A stretch of DNA of 64,000 nucleotides, from NCBI GenBank assembly GCA_031425525.1, contig JANPJM010000017.1:7083-71082 (forward strand), written 5' to 3'. A program made the translations under genes and the position numbers. The stretch is from JANNMJ01 sp031425525 (lineage in GTDB: Bacteria > Bacteroidota > Bacteroidia > Cytophagales > Hymenobacteraceae). Each line of letters begins with the position of its first letter. Within the stretch, counting starts at the first letter, position 1. Positions 5,863 to 15,271 of the stretch are shown one piece after another. The notes below the pieces were generated by a model, which searched no databases, was not told where the DNA came from, and was given only the letters and a program-made list of their open reading frames with translations.

Positions 5863-8127
5863 ATGACTTCTTCCTCTTATATTTCCGCTACCGACAAGAC
5901 CCGCAAGCAGGTTGGCCAGCCCGCCAGCCGGGTGGACGGCCGCCTCAAAGTGACTGGCCAGGCCAAGTACGCCGGCGAGTTCAACGTGCCGGATCTGCTC
6001 TATGGCGTGGTGGTGAGCAGCGCCATTGCGAAGGGAAAAATCACCACGCTCGACCCCAGTGCGGCGCTCAGCTTGCCGGGCGTCGTGCAGGTGTTCAGCC
6101 ACGAAAACCGGCCTTCGCTGCCGTGGTTCGACCGCTCCTACCGCGACGACGATACCCCGCCCGGCTCGCCGTTCCGGCCGCTGTACGATGCGGAGATCAA
6201 GTTCAGCCAGCAGCCCATCGCGCTGGTGGTGGCTCACACGTTCGAGCTGGCGCGCTACGCCGCTTCGCTGGTGCGGGTAGAGTACGCCGCCGAAACGCCC
6301 GACGTGGAGCTAAGCTCGAAGTGGAAAGACGAGTACAAGGCGCCCACGGGAAAGATCGGCTACGAAAAGCCGCCCAAGCCGCGCGGCAAGCCCAAGGAAG
6401 CGATGGCTGCCGCCCCCGTGAAAGTGGACGCCGAGTACACCCACGCCGCCGAGCACCACAACCCAATGGAGCTGTTCACGACCACCGTGGAGTGGCTCGG
6501 CGATGGCCAGAAGCTGAACATCTTTGACAAGACGCAGGGCGTGATCAACTCCCAGACGTACGTTACCAGGGTCTTCGGCTTGAGCAAGGAGGAAGCCCAC
6601 GTGGTGTCGCCGTTTATGGGTGGCGGCTTCGGGTCGGGGCTTCGGCCGCAATACCAGTTGTTCCTTTCCGTGCTGGCGGCCCTGGAGCTGAAGCGCTCGG
6701 TGCGCGTCACGCTCACGCGCCAGCAGATGTTCTCCTTCGGTCACCGGCCAGCGACGATTCAGCAGATCGCACTCGGGGCCGCTGAAGACGGAACGCTGCA
6801 AGCCGTGCGGCACGACGCGCTGGCCGAGACGTCGCAGTTCGAAGATTACACGGAAGTGGTCGTAAACTGGTCGGGGTCGATGTACCAGTGCGACAACGTC
6901 GAGCTCCGGCACTTCCTGGGCAAGCTGGACGTGTACACGCCGCTCGATATGCGGGCGCCCGGCGGCGTTACGGGAATGATCGCGCTGGAATCGGCGGTGG
7001 ACGAGCTGTGCGCCCGACTGGGGATGGACCCGATAGAGTTTCGCCTGAAAAATTACGCCGAGCGCGACCAGAACAAGGACCTGCCTTTCTCCAGCAAGGA
7101 GCTGCGCGCGTGCTACCGCCAGGGCGCCGAAAAATTCGGCTGGGCGCACCGCAGCCCCGAGCCGCGCTCGATGCGGCGGGGCACCACGCTGATCGGCTGG
7201 GGAATGGCCACCGGCGTTTGGGATGCCCAGCAGGCAATAGCCAGCGCCAAAGCCACGCTCAGCGCACTGGGGCAATTGGTGGTGAGCAGCGCGACGTCCG
7301 ACATCGGCACCGGCACCTACACCATTATGACCCAGCTCGCGGCCGACGCGCTGGGGCTGCCGATGGAAGCCGTTCGGTTTCAACTTGGTGATACCTCGCT
7401 GCCGGCTGCCCCCTTCGAAGGCGGCTCCCTGACGGCGGCTACCGTTGGTACGGCCGTGAAGAACGTTTGCGATGCCGTGGCCAAGCAGGTGTTCAAGCTG
7501 GCGCAGAAGATCGATAACTCGCCGCTCAAAGGGGCCGATTTTGACGACGTGGAGTTCGTCGGCGGCCGGATTCAGCTACGACGCGACACCACCCAATCGG
7601 TCGGCCTGACGGAAGCTATGGCGCAGGGCAATGGGGAGCCGATTGAGGAAACAAGCACTGCTATCCCGAATCTACTGAAGCAGCTGCAGTACGCGCGGAA
7701 CTCGCATTCGGCCATCTTCGTGGAAGTGGAAGTGGACGAGGACTACGGTACCATCCGCGTCACGCGGGCCGTGAGCGCCATTGCGGGTGGGCGCATCCTG
7801 AACCCCAAGACCGCGCGCTCGCAGATTCTCGGCGCGGTGGTGTGGGGCATCAGTATGGCGCTCCACGAGGAAAGTCTGCTCGACTTGAGTTTCGGGCGGT
7901 TTATGAACCACAACCTTTCCGAATACCACGTCGCGGTCAACGCTGACATTCCGCCGATTGAGGTCATTTTCGTCGAGGAAAACGACTCCATCGTCAACCC
8001 ACTAGGCGTGAAAGGGCTGGGCGAGGTCGGGATCGTGGGGGTAGCCGCCGCCGTTGGCAACGCCGTGTACCACGCCACCGGCCGCCGCGTGCGTCACTTC
8101 CCGATTACGCTGGACAAGCTGCTTTGA
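5863..8127 (+). CDS. paoC: Molybdenum hydroxylase large (Mo-cofactor) subunit (PaoC/YagR-like), copy 1
   Basis: A 754-residue catalytic subunit. The N-terminal aldehyde-oxidase a/b hammerhead domain (RVDGRLKVTGQAKYAGEF) is followed by Mo-cofactor domains with GGGFGSG at 253-259. The C-terminal active-site loop KGLGEVGI supplies the expected catalytic glutamate, Glu721. It should hydroxylate an aldehyde or heterocycle at the molybdenum and pass electrons through the FeS clusters to FAD. In the PaoABC family the cofactor is the cytosine dinucleotide form, which fits the MocA-like gene two places downstream. Substrate not determinable from sequence. Confidence 0.9.
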   Translation: MTSSSYISATDKTRKQVGQPASRVDGRLKVTGQAKYAGEFNVPDLLYGVVVSSAIAKGKITTLDPSAALSLPGVVQVFSHENRPSLPWFDRSYRDDDTPPGSPFRPLYDAEIKFSQQPIALVVAHTFELARYAASLVRVEYAAETPDVELSSKWKDEYKAPTGKIGYEKPPKPRGKPKEAMAAAPVKVDAEYTHAAEHHNPMELFTTTVEWLGDGQKLNIFDKTQGVINSQTYVTRVFGLSKEEAHVVSPFMGGGFGSGLRPQYQLFLSVLAALELKRSVRVTLTRQQMFSFGHRPATIQQIALGAAEDGTLQAVRHDALAETSQFEDYTEVVVNWSGSMYQCDNVELRHFLGKLDVYTPLDMRAPGGVTGMIALESAVDELCARLGMDPIEFRLKNYAERDQNKDLPFSSKELRACYRQGAEKFGWAHRSPEPRSMRRGTTLIGWGMATGVWDAQQAIASAKATLSALGQLVVSSATSDIGTGTYTIMTQLAADALGLPMEAVRFQLGDTSLPAAPFEGGSLTAATVGTAVKNVCDAVAKQVFKLAQKIDNSPLKGADFDDVEFVGGRIQLRRDTTQSVGLTEAMAQGNGEPIEETSTAIPNLLKQLQYARNSHSAIFVEVEVDEDYGTIRVTRAVSAIAGGRILNPKTARSQILGAVVWGISMALHEESLLDLSFGRFMNHNLSEYHVAVNADIPPIEVIFVEENDSIVNPLGVKGLGEVGIVGVAAAVGNAVYHATGRRVRHFPITLDKLL

Positions 8128-8220
8128 TGGGCGCCGAAGCCCAGCGTAGATGCCTGCGCCAACGCCGGGCTGCTGGCGAACGACCTTTCCGGTTTTGCCG
8201 ACCAAACTGACTGACTGCCT

Positions 8221-9384
8221 GTGAATGAGATTGACCGCTTGCTCAACGCCTACGACCGGCACCGCGCCGGGGCGCGCGCCTGCGCCCTGGCGACGGTGGT
8301 AGAAGTGGAAGGGTCGGCGTACCGCCGGCCGGGCGCGCGGATGCTGGTCACCGAAGATGGTGAGCTGACGGGGGCCATCAGCGGCGGCTGCCTGGAAGGC
8401 GATGCCCGGACGCGCGCCCGGCAAGCCATTCAGCAGCGGCGGCCGACGGTGGTGACCTACGACACCACCGATGAGGAAGACCCGCGCCACGGAATGGGGC
8501 CGGGCTGTCAGGGCGTGGTGCGCATCCTGCTCGAACCGCTCGACTTCGCCGCGCCCGATAACCCCGTGGAGCTGCTGCGGGCCTTTGCCGGGCACCCCAC
8601 GCGCGCCGTGCTGGCCACCGTGGTGCGGCACCCGCGCGCGGCCGAGGCAGTCCTTGGGCAGCGCCTTCTGCTGACGCCCGACGGCGAATGGCGGGGCGCC
8701 GCCGAGCTGCGGGAAGCGTTGGGCGATACCGCCGCCGACGTGCTGGCGCGCGATGCGTCGCGCTTCGTCGATCTGGTGATGGCCGCCGGGCCGACGCGCG
8801 TCTTTCTGGAAGTGCTCCGCCCGCCGTTCCGCCTCACCGTGTATGGGGCGGGTAACGACGCGCAGCCGTTGGTGCACCTGGCTGCCGGGCTGGGCTGGCG
8901 CGTGACCGTCGTGGATGGCCGGCCCATTCAGGCCACGGCCGCGCGGTTTCCCGACGCCGCGCAGGTGCGCGTGGTGCCGCTGGCGGAGGTGCCCAACCAG
9001 TTGCCCGACGATGCCTACGCCGTGCTGCTGACTCACAACTACGCCTACGACCTCGCCGTGCTCGCGCACTTGCTGCCCGGCCCGGCGCCGTACCTCGGGC
9101 TGCTCGGCCCGCGCAACAAGGCGGCCCGCCTGCTCGCCGACGTGCGGGCTGATCTGGAGCTGACCGAGGCCGGGCTGCGCACGCTGCTGGCTGACCGCCT
9201 GCACGCCCCCATCGGCCTGAACCTGGGCGGCGAAACGCCCGAGGAGATCGCCCTGTCGATTATCGCCGAGATTCAGGCCGCGCGCCACGGGCGCTCGGCG
9301 CGGGCGCTGCGCGAAGTGCCCGGCTCCATCCACGCCCCCGAGGCGCTTACTTCCCGTGGTGGCATCGTCGCGCTGGCCGCCTGA
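8221..9384 (+). CDS. xdhC: XdhC/CoxI-family molybdenum cofactor chaperone
   Basis: A 387-residue protein with the two usual parts. The N-terminal XdhC/CoxI domain carries EVEGSAYRRPGARMLV and ISGGCLEGDAR; the C-terminal Rossmann-like domain carries LTVYGAGNDAQPLVHLAAG. Family members bind the matured cofactor, promote its sulfuration and deliver it to the large subunit; PaoD does this for PaoC. It starts at GTG 8221, 93 bp after paoC, and overlaps the next gene by 29 bp. This fits an operon paoABC-xdhC-mocA. It could serve both hydroxylases in the window. Confidence 0.88.
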   Translation: MNEIDRLLNAYDRHRAGARACALATVVEVEGSAYRRPGARMLVTEDGELTGAISGGCLEGDARTRARQAIQQRRPTVVTYDTTDEEDPRHGMGPGCQGVVRILLEPLDFAAPDNPVELLRAFAGHPTRAVLATVVRHPRAAEAVLGQRLLLTPDGEWRGAAELREALGDTAADVLARDASRFVDLVMAAGPTRVFLEVLRPPFRLTVYGAGNDAQPLVHLAAGLGWRVTVVDGRPIQATAARFPDAAQVRVVPLAEVPNQLPDDAYAVLLTHNYAYDLAVLAHLLPGPAPYLGLLGPRNKAARLLADVRADLELTEAGLRTLLADRLHAPIGLNLGGETPEEIALSIIAEIQAARHGRSARALREVPGSIHAPEALTSRGGIVALAA

Positions 9385-9988
9385 GGACGCGCCGGCGTCG
9401 GGCGTAGCGGCCATTGTGCTGGCGGCAGGCTCTTCCAGCCGGCTTGGCGAGCCAAAGCAGCTGTTGCTGCTTGACGGCGAAACCCTGCTGCACCGCGCCG
9501 TGCGATTGGCGCAGGAAGCCGGGTGCCCGACGGTGGTGGTGGTGACGGGGGCGTTGGATGAAGCGCTGCGCGCGGCCGTGGCCGACCTGGCGCCCGTGGT
9601 GGTGCGCAACACGGAGTGGTCGGCCGGAATGGGGATTTCTATCAAAACCGGACTGGCGGCGCTGCCCGCAGAGACGGCCGCCGTGCTCGTGCTGACCACC
9701 GACCAACCGCAGGTATCCGCCGAGTTGCTGCGCGAGCTGGTAGCGCGCTGGCGGGCTACCAGCGCGTTGGCCGTCGCCAGTGTCTACGCGGACACGCGCG
9801 GCATTCCGGCGCTTTTCGACCAGCAGGTGTTCGCGGAGCTGCGGCGACTGCCCGCCGCGCAAGGCGCCAAGCCGTTGCTGGCCGCGCTGGGCGAAGCAGT
9901 AGGTGAAGTGCCGTTTCCGGACGGCGCGGTTGACCTGGATACGCCCGCGCAGGTGGCGGCGTGGCGGGTGGCGCAGTCATCAATTTAA
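9356..9988 (+). CDS. mocA: Molybdenum cofactor cytidylyltransferase-like nucleotidyltransferase
   Basis: A 210-residue NTP-transferase with the nucleotide-binding signature LAAGSSSRLGEPKQLL near the N-terminus and the metal-binding TTDQPQV stretch. In this family the protein joins CMP (MocA) to Mo-molybdopterin. Its position overlapping xdhC and downstream of paoABC supports MocA over other small nucleotidyltransferases. The MobA-like protein at 12733 would make the guanine form instead, so both dinucleotide branches seem to be present. The start lies inside the end of xdhC, implying translational coupling; an alternative GTG lies 3 bp later. Confidence 0.82.
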   Translation: MVASSRWPPEDAPASGVAAIVLAAGSSSRLGEPKQLLLLDGETLLHRAVRLAQEAGCPTVVVVTGALDEALRAAVADLAPVVVRNTEWSAGMGISIKTGLAALPAETAAVLVLTTDQPQVSAELLRELVARWRATSALAVASVYADTRGIPALFDQQVFAELRRLPAAQGAKPLLAALGEAVGEVPFPDGAVDLDTPAQVAAWRVAQSSI

Positions 9989-10068
9989 GCGATTTCCGGG
10001 TCGTAGTACGGGGCTAGCAGCGCGATTTTCAAGAAGCCAGCGCTACTTCAATTGGCTCCGAAGCTGCT

Positions 10069-10872
10069 CTAATGCGCGTAGCTCAGCATCCGGGTCACTT
10101 TCCAGACGCCGTCTTTTTTCTGCCAGACGGCCGAAAATTTAAACGTGCCGCAGTCGTCGCGCCCGTTCTCGACGTGGCAGAAGCGGTGCGCGCCGATGAC
10201 CATCGCGCCGTAGTCTTTCACCGGGTACACCTCGAGACTGCCCGGTACCAACTCGCGGTGCGGGGCATTGGCGCGGGACAGAATATCCTGGGACGCCTCC
10301 CGGTTTTGCTGATAGGTGCTCAGGCCGCCGCGATCGTGGTAAAACTCCAGGTCTTCGGCGAAGAACGACATCAGCTTCTCGACGTCGCGGGCATTGTAGG
10401 CGGCGAACATCGCTTGGTCGAGCGCAGTCATTTCCTGCGTGAGCGCCGCAGCGGCCAGCTTTTCCGCGTTGGGTGGGCCGGCGTCCCAAACCTCGACCGG
10501 CAGCGCAGCTTTACCGGCTTTCAGCGGTAGCACCCGGTTGCCGGAGCTTTCCCATTCGGTACTATCGTGGACGTACTTGTATTCGAGGACCTGAGTGGCA
10601 GCACCAGCGGAAAAAGTGATCGTTGCTTCGTAGATGCCGTCGCGGTTCGTGTCCGTCAGCGGGTAGGTTTTCTCCCACGACAGCGGCGCCGTGTTTCCGC
10701 GCAGACCGATGGTAGCCGGCCGGATGATGCGCGCCTGCTCGGCCGCCGGATCTAGCTGAAACGTGACCGTGGCATTGCGCAAAGCAGTTTTTGCTTTTGA
10801 CTTGCGGCTAACCTGCGCACGCACCGGCGCCGCGCAAAACAGAAAACTCAGGAGTAGTAGACAGTAACGCAT
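10069..10872 (-). CDS. Secreted protein with carbohydrate-binding-like N-terminus and SnoaL/NTF2-like C-terminus
   Basis: A 267-residue protein from ATG 10872, which gives a clean signal peptide (MRYCLLLLSFLFCAAPVRA); a longer frame upstream is unlikely. Residues about 30-115 look like a beta-sandwich similar to starch-binding or glycogen-debranching accessory domains (TNRDGIYEATITF, EYKYVHDSTEWES). Residues about 140-267 match the SnoaL-like/DUF4440 NTF2 fold (AMFAAYNARDVEKLMSFFAED ends the helix pair; C-terminal WQKKDGVWKVTRM). Function unknown. It sits between two Mo-cofactor genes without an obvious link to them. Confidence 0.75.
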   Translation of the reverse strand: MRYCLLLLSFLFCAAPVRAQVSRKSKAKTALRNATVTFQLDPAAEQARIIRPATIGLRGNTAPLSWEKTYPLTDTNRDGIYEATITFSAGAATQVLEYKYVHDSTEWESSGNRVLPLKAGKAALPVEVWDAGPPNAEKLAAAALTQEMTALDQAMFAAYNARDVEKLMSFFAEDLEFYHDRGGLSTYQQNREASQDILSRANAPHRELVPGSLEVYPVKDYGAMVIGAHRFCHVENGRDDCGTFKFSAVWQKKDGVWKVTRMLSYAH

Positions 10873-10944
10873 CGAAGTGGAGATATGAGGACCGCATGAA
10901 ATAAGCGGAGGCCGTTGTTTCGTCCGCAGTTGCTTCCCCATTGC

Positions 10945-12180
10945 TTACGCCCGAAACCGCCAAAGCGGCCACGCCTCGTTAGCGACGAAGAAATCGCGGT
11001 CCAGCGGCAGCTCCAAAAAGCCGTGGGCGGGCAGCAAACTGGTCATATCGCCGGAAGAGTTGGGATAGACCGGGTGAGCAAGCAGGCGGCCGTCGGGCGC
11101 GACTTCGAGGCGGACGAGCAGAAAGTACGTGAGCGCGGGCTTGAAGCTGACCTCGGCGGCGAGCGTGGCGAAGAGTGACTCAATGGGAACCGGAGACGTA
11201 GGGCCGTCCGGTTGCTGCACGGCGCGCAGCCACGGCGCGGCGTAGCGGTGGTACGTGACGAACGTGGACACGGGGTTGCCGGGCAGGCCGAACACGACCG
11301 CGCCACCGGGCTTTCGGCCAAACCACAGCGGTTTGCCGGGGCGCTGACTCACTTCGTGGAAAAGCTCTTCGGCGCCCGCCTCGCGCAGGGCGGCGGGCAG
11401 GTAGTCGGCCTTGCCTTTCGAGACGCCCCCGCTCAGCAGCACGGCGTCGAAGGTGGTCAGCAGGGCGGGCAGGCCGGCGCGCAGGGCGGCGGGGTCGTCG
11501 GGGAAGTGGAAGGTGCGGACATCGGCGCCGGCCTCGGTGGCCGCGACGGCGAGCAGCACGGCGTTGGAGCGGCGGATCTGATGCGGCAGCGGAGCAGCTT
11601 CGACCGGCACCAGCTCGTCGCCGGTGCTGACGACGGCGACGCGCGGGCGGCAACTAACGGTGAGGGTGGCAGCGCCGACCGTGGCGGCTACCGCCAGCTC
11701 GGGGGCGCCCAGCACGGTGCCGGCGAGCAGCAGTGGCGTACCGGCCGGGCAGTCGGAGCCGCGCGGGTGGACGTTGTGGCCCACGGCAGGGGGCAGCACC
11801 CGAACCGTGGCGATCCGGCGGTTAGTGGTAGGGTCATCGTTGAAGTCGAGGTCCTCGTAGCGGATGACGGTGTCGGTGCCGGGGGGGAGGGCGGCGCCGG
11901 TCATAATCTCAATGGCAGCCGTGGGGTCGCGCAGGGGCGCGGGCGGCTGGCCGGCAAGCTGGGTGGCTTCGACGACGAACGCGGTTTGACCGACCGCGAG
12001 GGCGGCGTAGGCGAGGGCGAGGCCATCCATCGTGACGCGGTCGAAGGGCGGGAAGGGGCGGTCGGCGCGGAGGGTTTCGCGCAGCACGCGGCCGGCGGCT
12101 TCGGCGAGCGGAACGACTTCGGTGGGCAGGGGATGCGCGGTGGCCGCCACGCGGCGGGCGGCTTCTTCGACGGTGAGCAT
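10945..12180 (-). CDS. moeA: Molybdopterin molybdenumtransferase
   Basis: MoeA inserts molybdate into adenylated molybdopterin in the cytoplasm. The 411 residues match the family in length and order: FPPFDRVTMDG near residue 43, GAALPPGTDTVIRYED near 96, STGDEL at 185-190 and SGGVSKGKAD at 250-259, the MoCF/MogA-like core. The C-terminal MoeA domain IV follows. It is divergent from moaC with only 46 bp between starts, so the two share a regulatory region. No separate mogA/moaB adenylyltransferase gene was found in the window. Confidence 0.93.
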   Translation of the reverse strand: MLTVEEAARRVAATAHPLPTEVVPLAEAAGRVLRETLRADRPFPPFDRVTMDGLALAYAALAVGQTAFVVEATQLAGQPPAPLRDPTAAIEIMTGAALPPGTDTVIRYEDLDFNDDPTTNRRIATVRVLPPAVGHNVHPRGSDCPAGTPLLLAGTVLGAPELAVAATVGAATLTVSCRPRVAVVSTGDELVPVEAAPLPHQIRRSNAVLLAVAATEAGADVRTFHFPDDPAALRAGLPALLTTFDAVLLSGGVSKGKADYLPAALREAGAEELFHEVSQRPGKPLWFGRKPGGAVVFGLPGNPVSTFVTYHRYAAPWLRAVQQPDGPTSPVPIESLFATLAAEVSFKPALTYFLLVRLEVAPDGRLLAHPVYPNSSGDMTSLLPAHGFLELPLDRDFFVANEAWPLWRFRA

Positions 12181-12226
12181 ACTTTCGTCTTTTGTAAAGC
12201 ACGCAACTTACCGCCCGCCGCCGCCA

Positions 12227-12736
12227 ATGCCGCCCGAATCCGCTTCTGAACCTTCCCGCCTTACCCACATCGACGCCGCTACGGGGCTGCCCGCGATGGT
12301 GGACGTCAGCCTAAAGGCCGTCACGCGGCGCCTGGCCACGGCGCGCAGCCGCGTCGTGCTCGGCGCCGATCTGCTCGCGCTGGTGCAGCACGGCGATTTG
12401 CCAACCCGTAAGGGCCCCGTGTTCCAGACGGCAATCTTGGCGGGCGTGCTGGCGGCTAAGCAGACGGCCCATCTCATCCCCTTGTGTCATTCGCTGGGGC
12501 TCGACGACTGCCAGGTACGCATCCGCGTGGCCGCGCCCGACGCGCTCATCATCGAGTGCACCGTAGTGGTGACGGGCCGAACGGGCGTGGAGATGGAGGC
12601 GCTGATGGGCGCATCCGTCGCGGCCCTCACCGTGTACGATATGTGCAAGGCGCTCTCGACGGAGATCGTGATTCAGGAGACGCGGCTGATTCGGAAAACC
12701 GGCGGCAAGCGCGACTACACGTACCAGGGCGAATGA
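12227..12736 (+). CDS. moaC: Cyclic pyranopterin monophosphate synthase
   Basis: MoaC completes the first step of Mo-cofactor synthesis, converting the MoaA product to cyclic pyranopterin monophosphate. The 169 residues contain the expected MVDVSLKAVTRR start region, the motif KQTAHLIPLCHSLGLDDC and the C-terminal MCKALSTEIVI stretch. ATG at 12227 is chosen because the frame upstream overlaps moeA and is not MoaC-like. The stop codon overlaps the next start (ATGA), so moaC and the mobA-like gene are translationally coupled. Confidence 0.94.
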   Translation: MPPESASEPSRLTHIDAATGLPAMVDVSLKAVTRRLATARSRVVLGADLLALVQHGDLPTRKGPVFQTAILAGVLAAKQTAHLIPLCHSLGLDDCQVRIRVAAPDALIIECTVVVTGRTGVEMEALMGASVAALTVYDMCKALSTEIVIQETRLIRKTGGKRDYTYQGE

Positions 12737-13893
12737 GCATTCCGCACGACAAGCACGCCTACCTGGCCCGCCCCGCGGTCGGCGAGTTTCACCGCCACGA
12801 GTTGGCGATTCTGGGGGCGCCGTGTGCTGTCATCAAAGACCTCGTGGCGCGGGTGCTGCCGGTGGTGGCGCCAAGGCTAAGCGTCGGTTACGTGGATGCC
12901 GACCACGCGACCGGCGACGGGGCGGCGCCCGTCGATTCGCTACTGACCCTCGGGGCGGGCGCCGAGCTGACCGACAAAATCCACTTCCGGCGCTTCGACA
13001 GCCGTCCCGACATCACGCCGTTCGGGCAGCGGCCGGCGTTGGCGGGCCTCGGCGCGGTGCTGGTCAACGGCAACCACTTCCGCGCCCGGCAGCAGATCGT
13101 GGTTCTGGATGCGCGCAAGCCGCTCGACAAAAAGCTCGACCGCCTGACCGACGTGCAACTCGTGCTGTTCGGCGATGACGGGCCGGCGCTGCCCGACGTC
13201 CTGCCCGACGTCCTGCGCGACCACCTGGGTGCGCGCGCCGCTACTGTTCCCGTGCTGCCGCTAACCGATACTGAAGCCATCGGGGCGTGGGTACTTGGCT
13301 GGTATGCCGCCGCGCTTCCGCCCGTGCGGGGCCTCGTGCTGGCGGGCGGACGCAGCCAGCGGATGCACACCGACAAGAGCCGCCTGCGCTACCACGGCGC
13401 CGAGCAGCGCGAGGTGGCGGCCGCGCTGCTGGCGCCTTGCTGCGCGGAGGTGTTCGTGTCGGGCCAGCCCGATCAGCTTACGGACCTGCCGGCGCACCTT
13501 CGGCCTCTACCCGATCAGTTTATGGGCCTCGGGCCGATGGGCGGGTTGCTCACGGCGTTCCGCCACGACCCCGACGCCGCGTGGCTGGTGGTGGCGTGCG
13601 ACCTGCCATTCCTGACCACCGACTCGCTCGGGTACCTGGTAGAAAACCGCGCGCCCGGCCGCGTCGCTACGGCGTTCCGCGATCCGGCGACGAACTTTCC
13701 CGAACCCCTCATCGCCCTCTGGGAGCCCCGGGCCTACGCCGTGCTGCTCGGGTTCCTCGCGCAGGGCTACTCGTGCCCCCGCAAGGTGCTCATCAACGCC
13801 GATACCGCCCTGTTGACGCCCCCCGACGCCATCGAACTGCGCAACGTGAACACCCCCGACGAGCGCGCGGCGGCCGAGCGGGAGTTGAAGTAG
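12733..13893 (+). CDS. mobA: Molybdenum cofactor guanylyltransferase with extra N-terminal domain
   Basis: A 386-residue protein. The C-terminal half (from about residue 198) is MobA: GGRSQRMHTDKSRLRY at the GTP-binding loop and VACDLPFL for metal binding. It would make the guanine dinucleotide cofactor used by the DMSO-reductase family. Residues 1-190 (start HDKHAYLARPAVGEFHRH) are an added domain. It has the size and place of a MobB partner (ELAILGAPCAVIKDLVARVL), but the P-loop Gly-Lys-Thr expected in MobB is missing, so any GTPase role is doubtful. It overlaps moaC by 4 bp and is convergent with moaA. Confidence 0.85.
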   Translation: MSIPHDKHAYLARPAVGEFHRHELAILGAPCAVIKDLVARVLPVVAPRLSVGYVDADHATGDGAAPVDSLLTLGAGAELTDKIHFRRFDSRPDITPFGQRPALAGLGAVLVNGNHFRARQQIVVLDARKPLDKKLDRLTDVQLVLFGDDGPALPDVLPDVLRDHLGARAATVPVLPLTDTEAIGAWVLGWYAAALPPVRGLVLAGGRSQRMHTDKSRLRYHGAEQREVAAALLAPCCAEVFVSGQPDQLTDLPAHLRPLPDQFMGLGPMGGLLTAFRHDPDAAWLVVACDLPFLTTDSLGYLVENRAPGRVATAFRDPATNFPEPLIALWEPRAYAVLLGFLAQGYSCPRKVLINADTALLTPPDAIELRNVNTPDERAAAERELK

Positions 13894-13914
13894 CTCCGCG
13901 CCCGGCTGCGGGGT

Positions 13915-14928
13915 TCAGCCCCCAATCGTGGCCATCGACTCGAAGCTGAGCTGGTGAACGGGGCGCTGCTGCTCGGCGGCGAACCCGTCGGCGGCGCGGT
14001 GGCGGAACGCGTGGGCGAGGGCGGCCTGCACGGCGTCATCCGTGGCGCCGGTGCGCAGCAGGGCGCGGACGTCGAGCACGCCCTGGTCGTAGAGACACGT
14101 TTTGAGGCCGCCTTCGGGCGTGAGACGCAGGCGGTTGCAGGTACCGCAGAACGTGCGCGAGTAGGCGGCGATGATGCCCACGCGCCCGGCGTGGCCGGGA
14201 ATGATGTAGTCGGTGGCGGTGGCGCCGACGGGCATCGGCACGGGCGCGAGGCCGGGGAAGTGCGCGGCCAAGTGCTGGCGGATCCGCACGTAATTCCACG
14301 GAATGGCCGCCGCCGTGACGTGCGAGCCGCCGTTGAACGGCATCTCCTCGATGAAGCGCACAGTGAGCGGCAGGGTGCGCGTCAGCTCGGCGAGCGGGAT
14401 GAGGTCCTGCGTGTTCTGGCCGTCCATCACCACGGCGTTGAGCTTGACGTGGAGGCCGGCGTCGAGCAGCGCGTACAGGGTGGCGAGGACGGCGGGCAGC
14501 TCGTCGCGCCGGGTGATCTGGTAGAACCGCGCGCGGTCGAGGGTGTCGAGGCTGAGGTTGACGCTGCGGACGCCGAGCCGCACCAGTTCGGGCACGTGGG
14601 GGGCGGTGAGCACGCCGTTGGTGGTGAGGCTGATGTCGTCGAGACCGGGTAGCTGGCGGAGCGTTTCGATGAACCCCAGCAGTCCGCGCCGCACGAACGG
14701 CTCGCCGCCGGTAAGGCGCACCTTGCGCACGCCCAGCCCGGTGAGCAGGCGCACCACGCGGGTCAGCTCGGGGTAGGTGAGCAGATCCTGGCGGGGAGCG
14801 AAGGCAATGCCTTCCTCGGGCATACAGTAGAAGCACCGCAGGTTGCACCGGTCCGTGACGGCGAGGCGCACGTATTCGAGCGGCCGGCCGTGAGTATCGT
14901 AGAGTGTGGGATGGGCGGCGGTGGACAA
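13915..14928 (-). CDS. moaA: GTP 3',8-cyclase
   Basis: A radical-SAM enzyme starting Mo-cofactor synthesis from GTP. The 337 residues carry the N-terminal SAM-cluster motif with Cys28, Cys32 and Cys35 (TDRCNLRCFYC) and LTGGEPFVRR. The second C-terminal 4Fe-4S site is in FCGTCNRLRLTPEGGLKTC, and the conserved Gly-Gly tail is present (SMATIGG). The start appears to be TTG at 14928, as no ATG lies between the upstream stop and the conserved core. It is divergent from moaD (99 bp). Confidence 0.95.
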   Translation of the reverse strand: MSTAAHPTLYDTHGRPLEYVRLAVTDRCNLRCFYCMPEEGIAFAPRQDLLTYPELTRVVRLLTGLGVRKVRLTGGEPFVRRGLLGFIETLRQLPGLDDISLTTNGVLTAPHVPELVRLGVRSVNLSLDTLDRARFYQITRRDELPAVLATLYALLDAGLHVKLNAVVMDGQNTQDLIPLAELTRTLPLTVRFIEEMPFNGGSHVTAAAIPWNYVRIRQHLAAHFPGLAPVPMPVGATATDYIIPGHAGRVGIIAAYSRTFCGTCNRLRLTPEGGLKTCLYDQGVLDVRALLRTGATDDAVQAALAHAFRHRAADGFAAEQQRPVHQLSFESMATIGG

Positions 14929-15027
14929 CGAGGCGGCGCGTTAGAGGCGGGTTTCTGCTGCGAAACGTATCCGCACGGTTTGTGTTCACGTAAGGGCCGG
15001 GCAACGCGGGTAATCGCCGGCTCTTAG

Positions 15028-15270
15028 ATGGAAATCACCCTCTCCCTTTTCGGCATTGCCCGCGAGATCGTCGGCTGCTCCACTCTTACCCTCGACGCGC
15101 CCGCCGGGCAGTCAGTGGGCGAGCTGCTGACGCACCTGCGCGCCACCTATCCCGCGCTGACCGGCTTGCGCAGCCTTGCCTTGGCCGTCAACAACGAGTA
15201 CGCCCAGCCCGCCGACGTCCTCCGGGTCGGCGACGAGGTGGCGCTCATTCCGCCCGTCAGTGGTGGGTAG
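15028..15270 (+). CDS. moaD: Molybdopterin synthase sulfur carrier subunit
   Basis: An 80-residue ubiquitin-like small subunit. It ends in the obligatory Gly-Gly (IPPVSGG), which is adenylated by a MoeB-type enzyme and then converted to the thiocarboxylate that donates sulfur. The predicted partners are MoaE (15379) and the MoeB-rhodanese protein (17122-18237). It is separated from moaE by a hairpin repeat of about 105 bp that begins just after the stop. Confidence 0.94.
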   Translation: MEITLSLFGIAREIVGCSTLTLDAPAGQSVGELLTHLRATYPALTGLRSLALAVNNEYAQPADVLRVGDEVALIPPVSGG

Positions 15271-15271
15271 G

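Noticed and set aside
8002..9699. Long minus-strand frames opposite xdhC and other GC-rich genes
   Set aside because: They are mirror frames of strongly recognised genes and have Arg/Gly/His-rich, domain-free sequence, as expected of GC-rich DNA.
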